DNA from: Poseidonibacter ostreae | Lineage (GTDB): Bacteria; Campylobacterota; Campylobacteria; Campylobacterales; Arcobacteraceae | NCBI RefSeq assembly: GCF_009208055.1 | Contig: NZ_WFKI01000005.1 | Span: 47,882-111,881, forward strand | Direction: 5' to 3' | Length of the DNA: 64,000 nt | Part shown: piece after piece, positions 1 to 8,123 of the stretch | Layout: each line of letters opens with the position of its first letter | Numbering within the stretch: position 1 is the first letter of the stretch | The notes under the pieces: model-generated | Databases searched by the model: none | What the model saw: the letters and a program-made list of their open reading frames with translations, nothing else | Told to the model about the DNA's origin: nothing | Translations under genes and position numbers: made by a program

Positions 1-409
1 AATTGCACTTGCTTTACAAGAAAGTAATATTGATGTAACTGTATTAAATAGAAGTGAAGGGAAACTAGAATTTTTTAAAAATGAAGATATCACTTCATAC
101 TCTTGGGATACATTTACTCCAAAAGATTATGACTTAGTTGTAAACTCTACAAGTGCTGGATTAAAAGATGAATACTTGCCTTGTGATAAAGCTCTATTAG
201 AAAAGATTTTTAAAACAGCAAATTATGCTTTTGATTGTGTTTATGGAAAAATAACACCATTTTTAAAACTTGCTCAAAATAATGGTCTTGAAATTAAAGA
301 CGGAGAAGACATGCTTTTATATCAAGGGGTTTTAGCTTTTGAATACTTTACTAAACAAAAAGTAGATGAAAAGGTAGTTGAAGCTATGAGAGATGGATTA
401 AAAGGATAA
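1..409 (+). CDS. aroE: Shikimate dehydrogenase, 3' part (truncated by window edge)
   Basis: Reading from base 2 gives an open frame to the TAA at 407-409, about 135 residues. It carries the C-terminal signatures of shikimate dehydrogenase: a nucleotide-fold strand ending in VLNRS, then NSTSAGL, a YGKxTPFLKLA segment and the final DGEDMLLYQGVLAF. The family reduces 3-dehydroshikimate to shikimate with NADPH in the cytoplasmic aromatic amino acid pathway. The N-terminal substrate domain lies outside the window. The gene converges on the minus-strand PAS gene, with a strong inverted repeat between them. Confidence is high because several independent family motifs are in order; only the length and start cannot be judged. 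Confidence 0.93.
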   Translation, partial: IALALQESNIDVTVLNRSEGKLEFFKNEDITSYSWDTFTPKDYDLVVNSTSAGLKDEYLPCDKALLEKIFKTANYAFDCVYGKITPFLKLAQNNGLEIKDGEDMLLYQGVLAFEYFTKQKVDEKVVEAMRDGLKG

Positions 410-458
410 TATTCTTTAAGTGCTAAAGCAAGGTGGTTTTATTGTCTTCTTACAAGAA

Positions 459-496
459 ATAATCACTATTATAAATTTTATCATAATAGTGATTAT
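459..496. terminator. Bidirectional terminator-like hairpin between aroE and the PAS gene
   Basis: Two perfect 14-base arms (459-472 and 483-496) flank a 10-base loop. T-rich sequence follows on the plus side. It sits between convergent genes, 50 bases after the aroE stop and 28 bases from the end of the PAS gene, which fits a shared terminator. Confidence 0.75.
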
Positions 497-523
497 GAGT
501 TTTTATACTCTAATTTTTAAGTT

Positions 524-1048
524 TTAATAAAATTTGTGAATATAATCTAATAAATTAACAAAAGTTATATTTTCATCTTTTTCATTTAAAAATTCACTTA
601 AATACTTTTGAGCAGATTCAACATCTTTATCTTTTTCAATTTCAAGTAACTTTGCATATAAAGGTGCGATAACATCAATAGCTGAATGTGAGATTGTTTT
701 TCTATGTGCAGTATAACCAATAACCGTATTTGTATCTAAATCAACTCTTGTCTTAAACTCTGTGAATATCCAATAGTATTTACCATTTTTAGCAAGATTT
801 TTAACTACTGCGTTTACATTTTTTCCAGATTGGATTCTTTCCCAAAGTAGTTTAAATATAACTTTTGGCATATCTGGATGTCTTATAATATTATGTTGTT
901 TTCCTAGTAATTCTTCTTTTGAATAACCAGAGATTTCTGTAAAATAATCATTACAATACGTAATCACACCTTTTGCATCTGTTTCACTAACTAAATATCT
1001 TTTATTTTCTAGTTTTATTTCTTCATTTAGAGGAACTATTTTACTCAT
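524..1048 (-). CDS. Aer/CetB-type PAS domain protein
   Basis: A 174-aa soluble protein with a single PAS domain at about residues 15-115, followed by a helical tail. The SETDAKG opening and the RHPDMP block at 56-61 match the FAD-binding PAS of the aerotaxis receptor Aer; R56, H57 and D59 are present. The Trp normally found in the following WxGxVKN segment is missing (residues 75-84 read GKNVNAVVKN), so flavin binding may be altered. There is no kinase or receptor module, so it would need a partner, as CetB does with CetA in Campylobacter. The obvious partner, the chemoreceptor gene just upstream on the same strand, is damaged. Aer-like PAS identity is firm; the signal sensed is inference. 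Confidence 0.85.
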   Translation of the reverse strand: MSKIVPLNEEIKLENKRYLVSETDAKGVITYCNDYFTEISGYSKEELLGKQHNIIRHPDMPKVIFKLLWERIQSGKNVNAVVKNLAKNGKYYWIFTEFKTRVDLDTNTVIGYTAHRKTISHSAIDVIAPLYAKLLEIEKDKDVESAQKYLSEFLNEKDENITFVNLLDYIHKFY

Positions 1049-1143
1049 ATATAATCCTTTTAAAAATTATATCTTTTATCTTAAAATAAAAATACGTAAC
1101 ATATCAATAATTTTTATTCTTTTTTAACGAAGAAAGTTTTTAA

Positions 1144-1356
1144 TTAAAAACTTTCCCATTCCTCTTCTTTGTCATTTTGAGGAGTAATTGTTTTATTTAA
1201 TAGTGATGGAGATACTGCTGCTTCTTTTTTTTCTTCTTTCTTTTCCACTTTAATTTTTGGAGCTAAATTTGCTTGTGGAGTTTTTATTTCTTTCTTTACA
1301 ATTTTAATCTCATCCTTACCAATAAAATCTTTACTATTTACATCCGATACAATCAT
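1144..1356 (-). CDS. Out-of-frame C-terminal tail of the chemoreceptor, ending in WESF
   Basis: This 70-aa frame overlaps the end of the preceding chemoreceptor frame and is unlikely to be a separate gene. It begins MIVSDVNSKDFIGK, which is how receptors of this type continue after the signalling helix; compare the SKEFRGK end of the receptor at 60194-62422. It then has a Lys/Glu-rich linker and finishes EEWESF, resembling the NWETF pentapeptide that tethers CheR and CheB to long bacterial receptors. It joins the receptor body by a -1 shift at the A7 run around 1357-1363. It may be reached by slippage, or stranded by an indel or a sequencing error. Confidence 0.6.
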   Translation of the reverse strand: MIVSDVNSKDFIGKDEIKIVKKEIKTPQANLAPKIKVEKKEEKKEAAVSPSLLNKTITPQNDKEEEWESF

Positions 1357-2789
1357 TTTTTTGCAACTTTATCAGTGTCTTTTGCTATTTCATTTGTTTT
1401 TGCTGCAATTGATGCATTTTGTTGTGTTTGTTGGTCTAATTGATTAATTGCATTATTTATTTGTTTAATTCCACTTTGTTGCTCTTTACTTGAATATGAA
1501 ATTTCTTCAATTTTTTTAGTTGACTTTTCAATATTATCAAGAAGCAAGCTATAACCATTAATCATCTTATCACTAATTTTTTTACCATCTACTGCTTTTA
1601 TTGTTGCATTCTCAACTAAGTTTTTAATTTCTTTGGCAGCTTCTGCTGATCTACTTGCAAGGTTTCTAACTTCTTGAGCAACTACAGCAAATCCTTTACC
1701 AGCTTCTCCTGCAGTGGCAGCTTCAACAGCAGCATTTAATGATAAAATATTTGTTTGGAAAGCAATTTGATCAATAATTGAGATAGATTCATTAATTAAA
1801 GTAACTTGCTCTGTAATATTATCCATTGAATGACTTGTATTAGAAGCATCGTCATGACCTTGTTTTGCAGCAGTATTTAAATCTTTTGCATAGATACTCA
1901 TTTGAGCAATATTTTCATTACTGCTTATTATAGTACTAGTAACTTCTTCAAGTGCAGCAGCAGTTTCTTCAAGTGAAGTTGCTGCAGAAGTTGAAGAATC
2001 ATTTAGTATTTGAACATTATCAATTAAAATATCAGATGAATTATCTAAAGTTAAACCTATCTCAAGAGATTTTTTTAAAAGTTCAGAGATACTTTTTCCT
2101 AAATCATTTACACCCAATGATAGTTCTTTTAAATTTGCTTTTTTACCTTCAATTGATATTTGTTTTGTATAATCTGAAGCAGAATATATTTTCATAACTT
2201 CTAAAATATCATCAATATTTTTCTCTAGATTAACACTCATATTATTAATAATAGTTACCAATTCATTTAATTCTGGGTTTGATGAAGTAGAAGTGATTTT
2301 AAAGCTGAAATCTCCTTGTTCATACTCTTTTAATGTAGATATAGAATCATTTATAAGAATTTTATCTTCTTCTAAACTATTTTCTATTGATTGAATCTGC
2401 TCATTTACCATTGATCCCATTTGAGCTATTTCATCGTTTCCTTTTACTTCTAAAGGTTTTACTGTATCAATTCTTCTATTTAAATAATCAAAAAAAGAAA
2501 ATAAACTATTTCTAAATTTAAGTATATTTTTTATTATATTTCTAGCAGTAAAATAAGATATAATTGCAATTATTATAACAAAAGCTATTCCTAATAAGGC
2601 AATTATTTTTTCTAAGAAATGAACTTTATCACTAACAGTTTTGTCTAATTCTAGAATAATAGTTTTTAAAATAGTTTCTGTTTTATGAATAGTAGTACGC
2701 ATTTTTCCTTGAAGACCTAATTTACTATTTAAACCTATATCTTCTTCTTTTTTAACTAAATTCAAAAAATCTTTTTTATAAGATATCAA
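1353..2789 (-). CDS. Methyl-accepting chemotaxis protein body (damaged gene)
   Basis: The frame opens at a TTG with no good ribosome site and gives 478 aa. Residues 1-60 resemble the start of a four-helix sensor domain. A membrane segment follows at about 64-83, then a HAMP-like linker, and then a complete signalling hairpin with the conserved LSLNAAVEAATAGEAGKGFAV tip and EVRNLASRSAEAA helix. The real start appears to be further upstream (see 2810-2872). The sensor domain is far shorter than in intact relatives, and the frame ends DTDKVAKK-stop, just short of its natural tail in the -1 frame. The signalling module would still be able to join CheA/CheW arrays. I read it as a degenerating receptor; the exact lesions need an intact relative to map. 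Confidence 0.75.
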   Translation of the reverse strand: MISYKKDFLNLVKKEEDIGLNSKLGLQGKMRTTIHKTETILKTIILELDKTVSDKVHFLEKIIALLGIAFVIIIAIISYFTARNIIKNILKFRNSLFSFFDYLNRRIDTVKPLEVKGNDEIAQMGSMVNEQIQSIENSLEEDKILINDSISTLKEYEQGDFSFKITSTSSNPELNELVTIINNMSVNLEKNIDDILEVMKIYSASDYTKQISIEGKKANLKELSLGVNDLGKSISELLKKSLEIGLTLDNSSDILIDNVQILNDSSTSAATSLEETAAALEEVTSTIISSNENIAQMSIYAKDLNTAAKQGHDDASNTSHSMDNITEQVTLINESISIIDQIAFQTNILSLNAAVEAATAGEAGKGFAVVAQEVRNLASRSAEAAKEIKNLVENATIKAVDGKKISDKMINGYSLLLDNIEKSTKKIEEISYSSKEQQSGIKQINNAINQLDQQTQQNASIAAKTNEIAKDTDKVAKK

Positions 2790-2809
2790 ATTATCTTTTA
2801 TATTACTAT

Positions 2810-2872
2810 TTATATTGAAATAACTGCTGATATAAAAAGTTTACCCTTGATTGTTAAATTTAAAAACATCAT
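2810..2872 (-). pseudogene. Severed N-terminal leader of the chemoreceptor gene
   Basis: ATG at 2872 has a good ribosome site (AGGAG, 2876-2880) and opens a 20-codon frame beginning MMFLNLTIKGKLF, a typical first line of a receptor of this family leading into transmembrane helix 1. It stops at TAA (2810-2812). The receptor body resumes in another frame (reading NINSNIKDN into the TTG at 2789). The leader, the body (1353-2789) and the tail (1144-1356) are best read as one broken gene spanning 1144-2872. A deletion that removed helix 1 and most of the periplasmic sensor would explain it. Confidence 0.6.
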
Positions 2873-3087
2873 AATACTCCTGATATTTAGATTATAGCAA
2901 TTATTTTTTTAACTATTACTAATTAAATGTAATTTTTTAATAATATAATTTAATAATATATTAAATCGAAATAATTGGATTTATTTTCAATTTTATAAAT
3001 AAAATTCTATTTATTAGCTTTATAGTAATAATTCAGTAATATAACTAAAATTTAAACAGAATAAAAAGATTAAAAGGATTATTAATT

Positions 3088-3729
3088 TTGAAAAAGAATA
3101 ATAATATTAAGAAAATATCAAATTACGCAATGGTTGGTGGACTAGGAGCTATTTTAGTATCTGGCTTAGTTGGTTGTGAAGACAAATCAAACAATCAAGA
3201 GAATTTTCAACAAAGTGAAGCCTTTGGAAATGCGAGCCAAAGACAAGCAGCTTTTGTAATTATAGAAGAGTCAACAGATGGTAAATATGCAATTGTTGAT
3301 GAGTTTCCTGCATCTAAAACTACAATTGTTTTAAGAAAACCAGATGGAACAGAGAGAATTCTTACAAAAGAAGAGATTGATAAGTTAGTAAAATTAGAAG
3401 CTACGAAAATTGATAATGGAACATCTGGATTAACAAATCCTAATTCAGAAGAAGCAAGTGCGGGAATGGGACTTGGTGGAGTTTTAATGTCTTCAATTGC
3501 AGGAGCTATGTTAGGTTCATATATTGGAAATAAACTATTTGGTAACCAAAACTACCAAAATCAAAGAAAAGCACAGTATAAATCTCCTCAAACTTATAGT
3601 AAGTCAAAAAGTTCATTTTCTAAAGCAGCATCAACTACTAATAAATCAAGTGCTTCTAAAAAAAGTGGATTCTTTGGAAATAAAAGTTCTTCAAGTACAA
3701 AATCTAGATCTTCATTCTTTGGGGGTTAA
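3088..3729 (+). CDS. UPF0323 family lipoprotein
   Basis: A 213-aa protein starting at TTG, with AAAGGA about 10 bases upstream. The N-terminal hydrophobic stretch ends in a lipobox (SGLVGC, Cys30). The middle contains the family's RQAAFVIIEE and FPASKTTIVLR segments, then a Gly-rich hydrophobic hairpin near 125-150 and a Ser/Lys-rich tail. It matches the UPF0323 family (Cj0371 in C. jejuni), whose biochemical role is not established. The next gene starts four bases after its stop, and the same pair sits together in Campylobacter, so the two products probably act together at the envelope. Confidence 0.85.
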   Translation: MKKNNNIKKISNYAMVGGLGAILVSGLVGCEDKSNNQENFQQSEAFGNASQRQAAFVIIEESTDGKYAIVDEFPASKTTIVLRKPDGTERILTKEEIDKLVKLEATKIDNGTSGLTNPNSEEASAGMGLGGVLMSSIAGAMLGSYIGNKLFGNQNYQNQRKAQYKSPQTYSKSKSSFSKAASTTNKSSASKKSGFFGNKSSSSTKSRSSFFGG

Positions 3730-3732
3730 AAA

Positions 3733-4911
3733 ATGAATTTATTAAAATTACAAGCCTTAACAGATGAATATTTAGAATCAATTGGTTTTAAATGGCATAC
3801 AGATGAAGATAACACTTCATATATTGCAGATGAAGTAGTTGAAGTAAGTGAAGAAGAAGCAAATGCTTTTTACGAAGCAACAAATGAACTATATGATATG
3901 TTTTGTGAAGCTGGGGAGTATGTAATAGAAAATGATTTATTTCATGAAATAAATATACCTTTTAATTTAGTTGATACAATAAAAGAATCTTGGGAAAATG
4001 ACGTACATTGGCATTTATATTCAAGATTTGATTTAGCAGGTGGACTTGATGGTAAACCTATTAAACTTATTGAATTAAACTCTGATACACCAACTTCTCT
4101 TTTTGAAACAGCAATTATTCAATGGGCATTACTTAAAGCAAATGGTTTAGATGAAGCTAGTCAATTTAACAATCTTTATGATGCATTAAAAGATAACTTT
4201 AAAAGAATTATTACATTAGATTCTGATATTGAAAAGTTTGAAGAATACTATAAAGATTTAGGTTGGAAAATACTATTTTCTTCTATTTCAAGTTCAGATG
4301 AAGATGAAAACACAACTAAACTTTTACAACATATTGCAACAGAGGCTGGTTTTAATACTGACTTTGAACATATTGACAAAGTTGAATTTAATGATGAAGG
4401 AATTTTTAAAGGCGAAGAAAGCTTTGAATTCTGGTTTAAATTAATTCCTTGGGAAGATATTGCAATTGATGAGAGTGAATTAGCTCTTATTTTAGCAGAG
4501 ATTATAAAAGAGAAAAAAGCAATTATTTTTAATCCTGCTTATACTTTAATGTTTCAATCTAAAGGTTTTATGAAAATTCTTTGGGATTTATATCCAAATC
4601 ACCCTCTTCTACTTGAAACTTCTTTTGAGCCTTTAGAAGGGAAAAAGCAAGTTGAAAAAAGATGTTTTGGAAGAGAGGGAGCTAATACTAAAATCATAAA
4701 TGAAGATGGAAGTATTGATGTTGAAACTTCTGGAGAATACGAAGGTCATAAAGCAATATACCAAGAGTATGTAGAGCTAAATACAGACTCAAATGGGGTT
4801 ACTTACCAAGCTGGTGTATTTTATGCCTATGAAGCTTGTGCTTTAGGATTTAGACGTGGAGAAAAGATTTTAAATAACACATCTAAATTTGTAGGTCATA
4901 TTGTTAAATAG
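3733..4911 (+). CDS. Glutathionylspermidine synthase-like ATP-grasp ligase
   Basis: A 392-aa cytoplasmic protein of the YgiC/YjfC (GSP_synth) family. Recognisable blocks are RFDLAGGLDGKPIKLIELN (substrate/Mg site region), NPAYTLMFQSKGFMKILWDLYPNH, CFGREGAN near 315, and the C-terminal YEACALGFRRGEKILNN. The family has the synthetase half of glutathionylspermidine synthase without the amidase half. It is expected to form an amide bond using ATP, but the substrate in bacteria such as this is unknown. It is translationally close to the UPF0323 lipoprotein upstream (3-base gap). Weak inverted repeats follow in the 190-base gap before the next gene. Confidence 0.85.
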   Translation: MNLLKLQALTDEYLESIGFKWHTDEDNTSYIADEVVEVSEEEANAFYEATNELYDMFCEAGEYVIENDLFHEINIPFNLVDTIKESWENDVHWHLYSRFDLAGGLDGKPIKLIELNSDTPTSLFETAIIQWALLKANGLDEASQFNNLYDALKDNFKRIITLDSDIEKFEEYYKDLGWKILFSSISSSDEDENTTKLLQHIATEAGFNTDFEHIDKVEFNDEGIFKGEESFEFWFKLIPWEDIAIDESELALILAEIIKEKKAIIFNPAYTLMFQSKGFMKILWDLYPNHPLLLETSFEPLEGKKQVEKRCFGREGANTKIINEDGSIDVETSGEYEGHKAIYQEYVELNTDSNGVTYQAGVFYAYEACALGFRRGEKILNNTSKFVGHIVK

Positions 4912-5041
4912 TTAAGATTTATTCTTAGCTATTTAATCTACTTCAAGAGTAAATATTTTTTTACTTTAACTTTTAAAACTCCTAGAAACTTCTTTAATCT
5001 TAAAAATTTTTAGTAAATAAAAATTTACTATTATTCTAAAT

Positions 5042-5058
5042 GTCATACTAAGGTCATA
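5042..5058 (+). promoter_or_regulatory. Direct repeat GTCATA-N5-GTCATA upstream of the formate dehydrogenase subunit gene
   Basis: GTCATA occurs at 5042-5047 and again at 5053-5058, 11 bases start to start, about 45 bases before the gene. An 11-base period is typical of OmpR-family response-regulator sites. Functional assignment is inference. Confidence 0.3.
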
Positions 5059-5103
5059 TTGCAAAGACATAATTTCACATAATTTATAAAACAGGAGTAT
5101 GTC

Positions 5104-6000
5104 ATGTTAAAGACATTGTTAATGCTTTTAGGTCTTAGTTCAATTGCCTTTGCTTATACAGCAGTTAGTGAATCAAATCAAGATTTAATTTATACAATGC
5201 TAGCTTATGGAAAAGAAGGTAGTGTTTATTTAGATGAAGTATTTGTAGCTTTACAAACAAAACTATTTAAAAATACTTATCTAGGAATCATTGTAATTAT
5301 TCCATTGATTTTTTTAGTTCATTATCTAATTATTGGCCCAAAAAAGTTCAGTCATGAGGGAAAAAAGTATTATATATTCTCTTTGTTTAATAGAATAGTT
5401 CATGGAATGGCCGCTGTATCATTTATGATTTTAGTACCAACAGGATTAATTATGATGTTTGGTTCATATTTTGGTGGTGGAGAGTTTGTAAGAGTATCTA
5501 AAGAACTTCATGCAGTATCAAACTTCTTATTTATGATAAGTGTTGTTCCTATGTTTATAATGTGGGTTAAAAATATGTTATTTACAGGTGAAGATATTAA
5601 ATGGTTTATGATTTTAGGTGGATATTTATCTAAAGAGAAAAAACCAATTCCTGCTGGAAAATTCAATGCTGGTCAAAAAATGTGGTTCTGGGTATGTACA
5701 ATAGGTGGTATTGCAATGATTTTTACAGGTATTACTATTTATGTTCAAGACTTAAATTTGGGTGTTTTAACAATGTTTGGATTTACAAAAATTGAAATGT
5801 TAAGATATTGTATTATTGTTCATAATGTAGTAGGTATGGCTATGGTTGCACTATTTTTTACACATGTTTATATGTCAATGTTTGCTATTAAAGGTGCATT
5901 ACAAAGTATCATAAGTGGATATAAAGAAGAAGAGGAAGTTAAGATTTTACATAGCTCATATTATAAAGAGTTAAAAGAAAAAGATATAGCTGTTAAATAG
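5104..6000 (+). CDS. fdhC: Formate dehydrogenase, cytochrome b gamma subunit
   Basis: A 298-aa membrane protein with a cleavable-looking signal sequence (to about residue 18) and four further membrane segments. Histidines at NRIVHGMAA, KELHAVSNF, CIIVHNVVG and FFTHVYMS are placed as in the di-heme b556 subunit that passes electrons from formate dehydrogenase to quinone. The family's FSHEGKKYYIFSLFNRIVHG entry segment is clear. It stands alone: no catalytic or iron-sulfur subunit is nearby, so the enzyme would be completed by genes elsewhere. The ribosome site is AGGAG (5092-5096). Its 3' end overlaps the convergent racemase gene by 8 bases. Confidence 0.88.
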   Translation: MLKTLLMLLGLSSIAFAYTAVSESNQDLIYTMLAYGKEGSVYLDEVFVALQTKLFKNTYLGIIVIIPLIFLVHYLIIGPKKFSHEGKKYYIFSLFNRIVHGMAAVSFMILVPTGLIMMFGSYFGGGEFVRVSKELHAVSNFLFMISVVPMFIMWVKNMLFTGEDIKWFMILGGYLSKEKKPIPAGKFNAGQKMWFWVCTIGGIAMIFTGITIYVQDLNLGVLTMFGFTKIEMLRYCIIVHNVVGMAMVALFFTHVYMSMFAIKGALQSIISGYKEEEEVKILHSSYYKELKEKDIAVK

Positions 6001-6682
6001 CATACTCAACAGCTTTTTGTGCATGAATAGAAGTAGTATCTAAAAGTATTACTTCTGTATCTTCTTGACTAACTAACATTCCAATTTCAGTACATCCTAA
6101 AATCACAGCTTGAGCTCCATTATCAAATAATGATTTAATTATTCGTAAATACTCTTTTTTTGAATCATCATTTGTAAGACCTAAACAAAGTTCTTTATAA
6201 ATAACATTATGAATAATAGCTCTATCTTTTTTATTTGGAATTAATACTTCTAAAGAGTATTTATCTTCAAGTCTTCCTTTATAAAAATCTTGTTCCATTG
6301 TAAAAGCAGTTCCTAATAAACCCACAGTTTTAATTTCTTTTTCTAGTAAAATTTCTGCTGTAGCATCTGCTATATGAAGAATAGGAATATTAATTGATTT
6401 TTCAATAATAGGAGCAACTTTATGCATAGTATTAGTACAAATAAGTAGAAAATCTGCACCAGCTGCTTCTATGTTTTTAGAAGCATTACATAAAATTGTA
6501 GCTGTTTCTTCCCAATTACCCTCATGTTGTAACTTTTCAATTGGGTCAAAATCAACACTATACATTGCAATTTTTGCAGAGTGTAAACCACCAAGGGAAT
6601 TTTTAACACCTTCGTTTATAGCTTTATAATAACCTGCTGTACTTTCCCAAGACATTCCACCTAATAATCCAATTGTTTTCAT
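5993..6682 (-). CDS. Aspartate/glutamate racemase family protein
   Basis: A 229-aa protein of the YgeA/Asp-Glu racemase fold. It has the N-terminal IGLLGGMSWEST signature and both catalytic cysteine motifs, CTNTMH at about 82-87 and GCTEIG near 197-202. The family interconverts L- and D-amino acids without PLP through a two-cysteine mechanism in the cytoplasm; the substrate cannot be read from sequence. It is the last gene of the long minus-strand run from 11486, 15 bases after the preceding gene. Its end overlaps the convergent formate dehydrogenase gene. Confidence 0.88.
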   Translation of the reverse strand: MKTIGLLGGMSWESTAGYYKAINEGVKNSLGGLHSAKIAMYSVDFDPIEKLQHEGNWEETATILCNASKNIEAAGADFLLICTNTMHKVAPIIEKSINIPILHIADATAEILLEKEIKTVGLLGTAFTMEQDFYKGRLEDKYSLEVLIPNKKDRAIIHNVIYKELCLGLTNDDSKKEYLRIIKSLFDNGAQAVILGCTEIGMLVSQEDTEVILLDTTSIHAQKAVEYAI

Positions 6683-6697
6683 AATCTCTTATCTCTT

Positions 6698-7171
6698 TTA
6701 TGCATTATCTTCTTCATAATTTCGTAATTGATCTAACAATAATTCAAAACATAATTCAAGAACTTTTAAATTTTTTAAAAGTAACATTGGTTTATGTTTT
6801 AAAGGTTTTTTATCATCATTTAACTCAACATTTCTAATATCAATAACACCGTCAATTAACACAAGGTCAAATCTTATTTTATCATTTGAAAAGCTTAATG
6901 AGATTGGTAAATAATACTCTTTTTCATCATCTCCTAAATACCAATTAGAACCTTTTTGTATCATTACATTTGGAAGAGGAGAGTTATAAACTATACTTTT
7001 ATTTATGTGTTTATTAAAAATAATCTCTTTTAAAGTTAAAGGATTTATTAGCTTTGTATTTAAGTTTTTCTTTACTCTTTTATACATCACTTTCCATAAT
7101 AAAGAGTTGGTTTTTTTCGTTGAGTCCAAATGAAATAAAGCTTCATCATCTAAATAATATATTTTATTCAT
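6698..7171 (-). CDS. Conserved-looking protein of unknown function between lpxK and the racemase
   Basis: A 157-aa, Lys/Asn-rich, predicted soluble protein that I do not recognise. It begins with an aromatic YYLDDEALFHLD stretch, has a central beta-rich part (about 75-115), and ends in two amphipathic helices rich in Leu and Lys. There is no signal peptide, membrane segment or cysteine pattern. The start overlaps the end of lpxK by 8 bases, so it is very likely co-translated with it. Its function may be linked to envelope or cofactor genes of the run, but nothing in the sequence shows it. Confidence 0.7.
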   Translation of the reverse strand: MNKIYYLDDEALFHLDSTKKTNSLLWKVMYKRVKKNLNTKLINPLTLKEIIFNKHINKSIVYNSPLPNVMIQKGSNWYLGDDEKEYYLPISLSFSNDKIRFDLVLIDGVIDIRNVELNDDKKPLKHKPMLLLKNLKVLELCFELLLDQLRNYEEDNA

Positions 7172-8117
7172 AGCTTTTTATATACTCCCTCATTAAAGAA
7201 AAGTCTACACTTTCCTCTATTTTTATATCTAAGTGCATTAAGTATAAATTTTTGATATTAAAATTTTCAAGCTTTACTAAATCTTTTCCAGTAGTTAATA
7301 TTTGATACTCTTTATATTTTTCTTTTATTTCTTCTATTTCTTCTTTTATAAAAGTATGATGATCTGGATAAGCTAAAAGTTTTGTATCTTTTGGCAAAAA
7401 TTCTAAAAGTCTCTTTGGTTTAGAAATAGCTGTTAAAACTAGAACTTTCTTATCTAAACTAACTTCCTTATTATCTTTTGCATTTTTTCTAATGGTTATA
7501 ATTCTATTAAAATCTCTACCCTCTTTTAATTCTAAATCAGCATAAGCATATAAGCCTTTAGGCTCTCTATACCCACCACTTGGCAGACAATAAAAGTTTG
7601 TTGGTTCATCTTTTGGTCTTAATAAAATATTAAACTTCTTAATATTATATTTTGAAAAACCATCATCTAAAAATATAATTTTGCAGCCAAGCTCTTTTGC
7701 TTTTAAAATAGCTTTACTTCTATCTTCACTTACAATAATTGTAGCTTTTGATAAAGACTTTGCTAAAAGCATTGCTTCATCACCACTAACACTAATATCT
7801 TCTAATATTTGACCTTTATTAGATATTACATACAATCCTTTAGAAGCTCTTCCATAACCTCTTAAAATCACACATACATCTTCATAAGAGCTTGCTAATT
7901 TTATAGCAACTGGAGTTTTCCCACTTCCACCTACTATAATATTTCCAATAGAAATCACTGGTATTCCAAAATCTCTTTCTTTTGCAAAAGTACGTTTTGT
8001 TAAGATGATAAGCATATAGATAAATGTTAAAGGGAGTAAAAGATAGGCAATTATTTGCTGAAAAGCATTTGGAAAGAAGAGATAATCTTCAATCCATAAA
8101 TAAAGTTTTTGTTTCAA
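7164..8117 (-). CDS. lpxK: Tetraacyldisaccharide 4'-kinase (lipid A synthesis)
   Basis: A 317-aa membrane-associated kinase that phosphorylates the 4' position of the lipid A disaccharide precursor at the inner face of the cytoplasmic membrane. An N-terminal membrane segment at about 22-40 is followed by GIPVISIGNIIVGGSGKTP, with the P-loop at 62-69. The VILRGYGR, GDEAMLLA and FLDDGFS motifs follow in the family order. The length is normal. It sits between a DegT-type aminotransferase (6-base gap) and an unknown gene it overlaps. It is the one lipid A gene in the run. Confidence 0.95.
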   Translation of the reverse strand: MKQKLYLWIEDYLFFPNAFQQIIAYLLLPLTFIYMLIILTKRTFAKERDFGIPVISIGNIIVGGSGKTPVAIKLASSYEDVCVILRGYGRASKGLYVISNKGQILEDISVSGDEAMLLAKSLSKATIIVSEDRSKAILKAKELGCKIIFLDDGFSKYNIKKFNILLRPKDEPTNFYCLPSGGYREPKGLYAYADLELKEGRDFNRIITIRKNAKDNKEVSLDKKVLVLTAISKPKRLLEFLPKDTKLLAYPDHHTFIKEEIEEIKEKYKEYQILTTGKDLVKLENFNIKNLYLMHLDIKIEESVDFSLMREYIKSYE

Positions 8118-8123
8118 AGTAGA

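Noticed and set aside
1353..1370. Treating the 70-aa frame as an independent gene
   Set aside because: It lacks its own ribosome site and reads as the natural tail of the receptor in the -1 frame.
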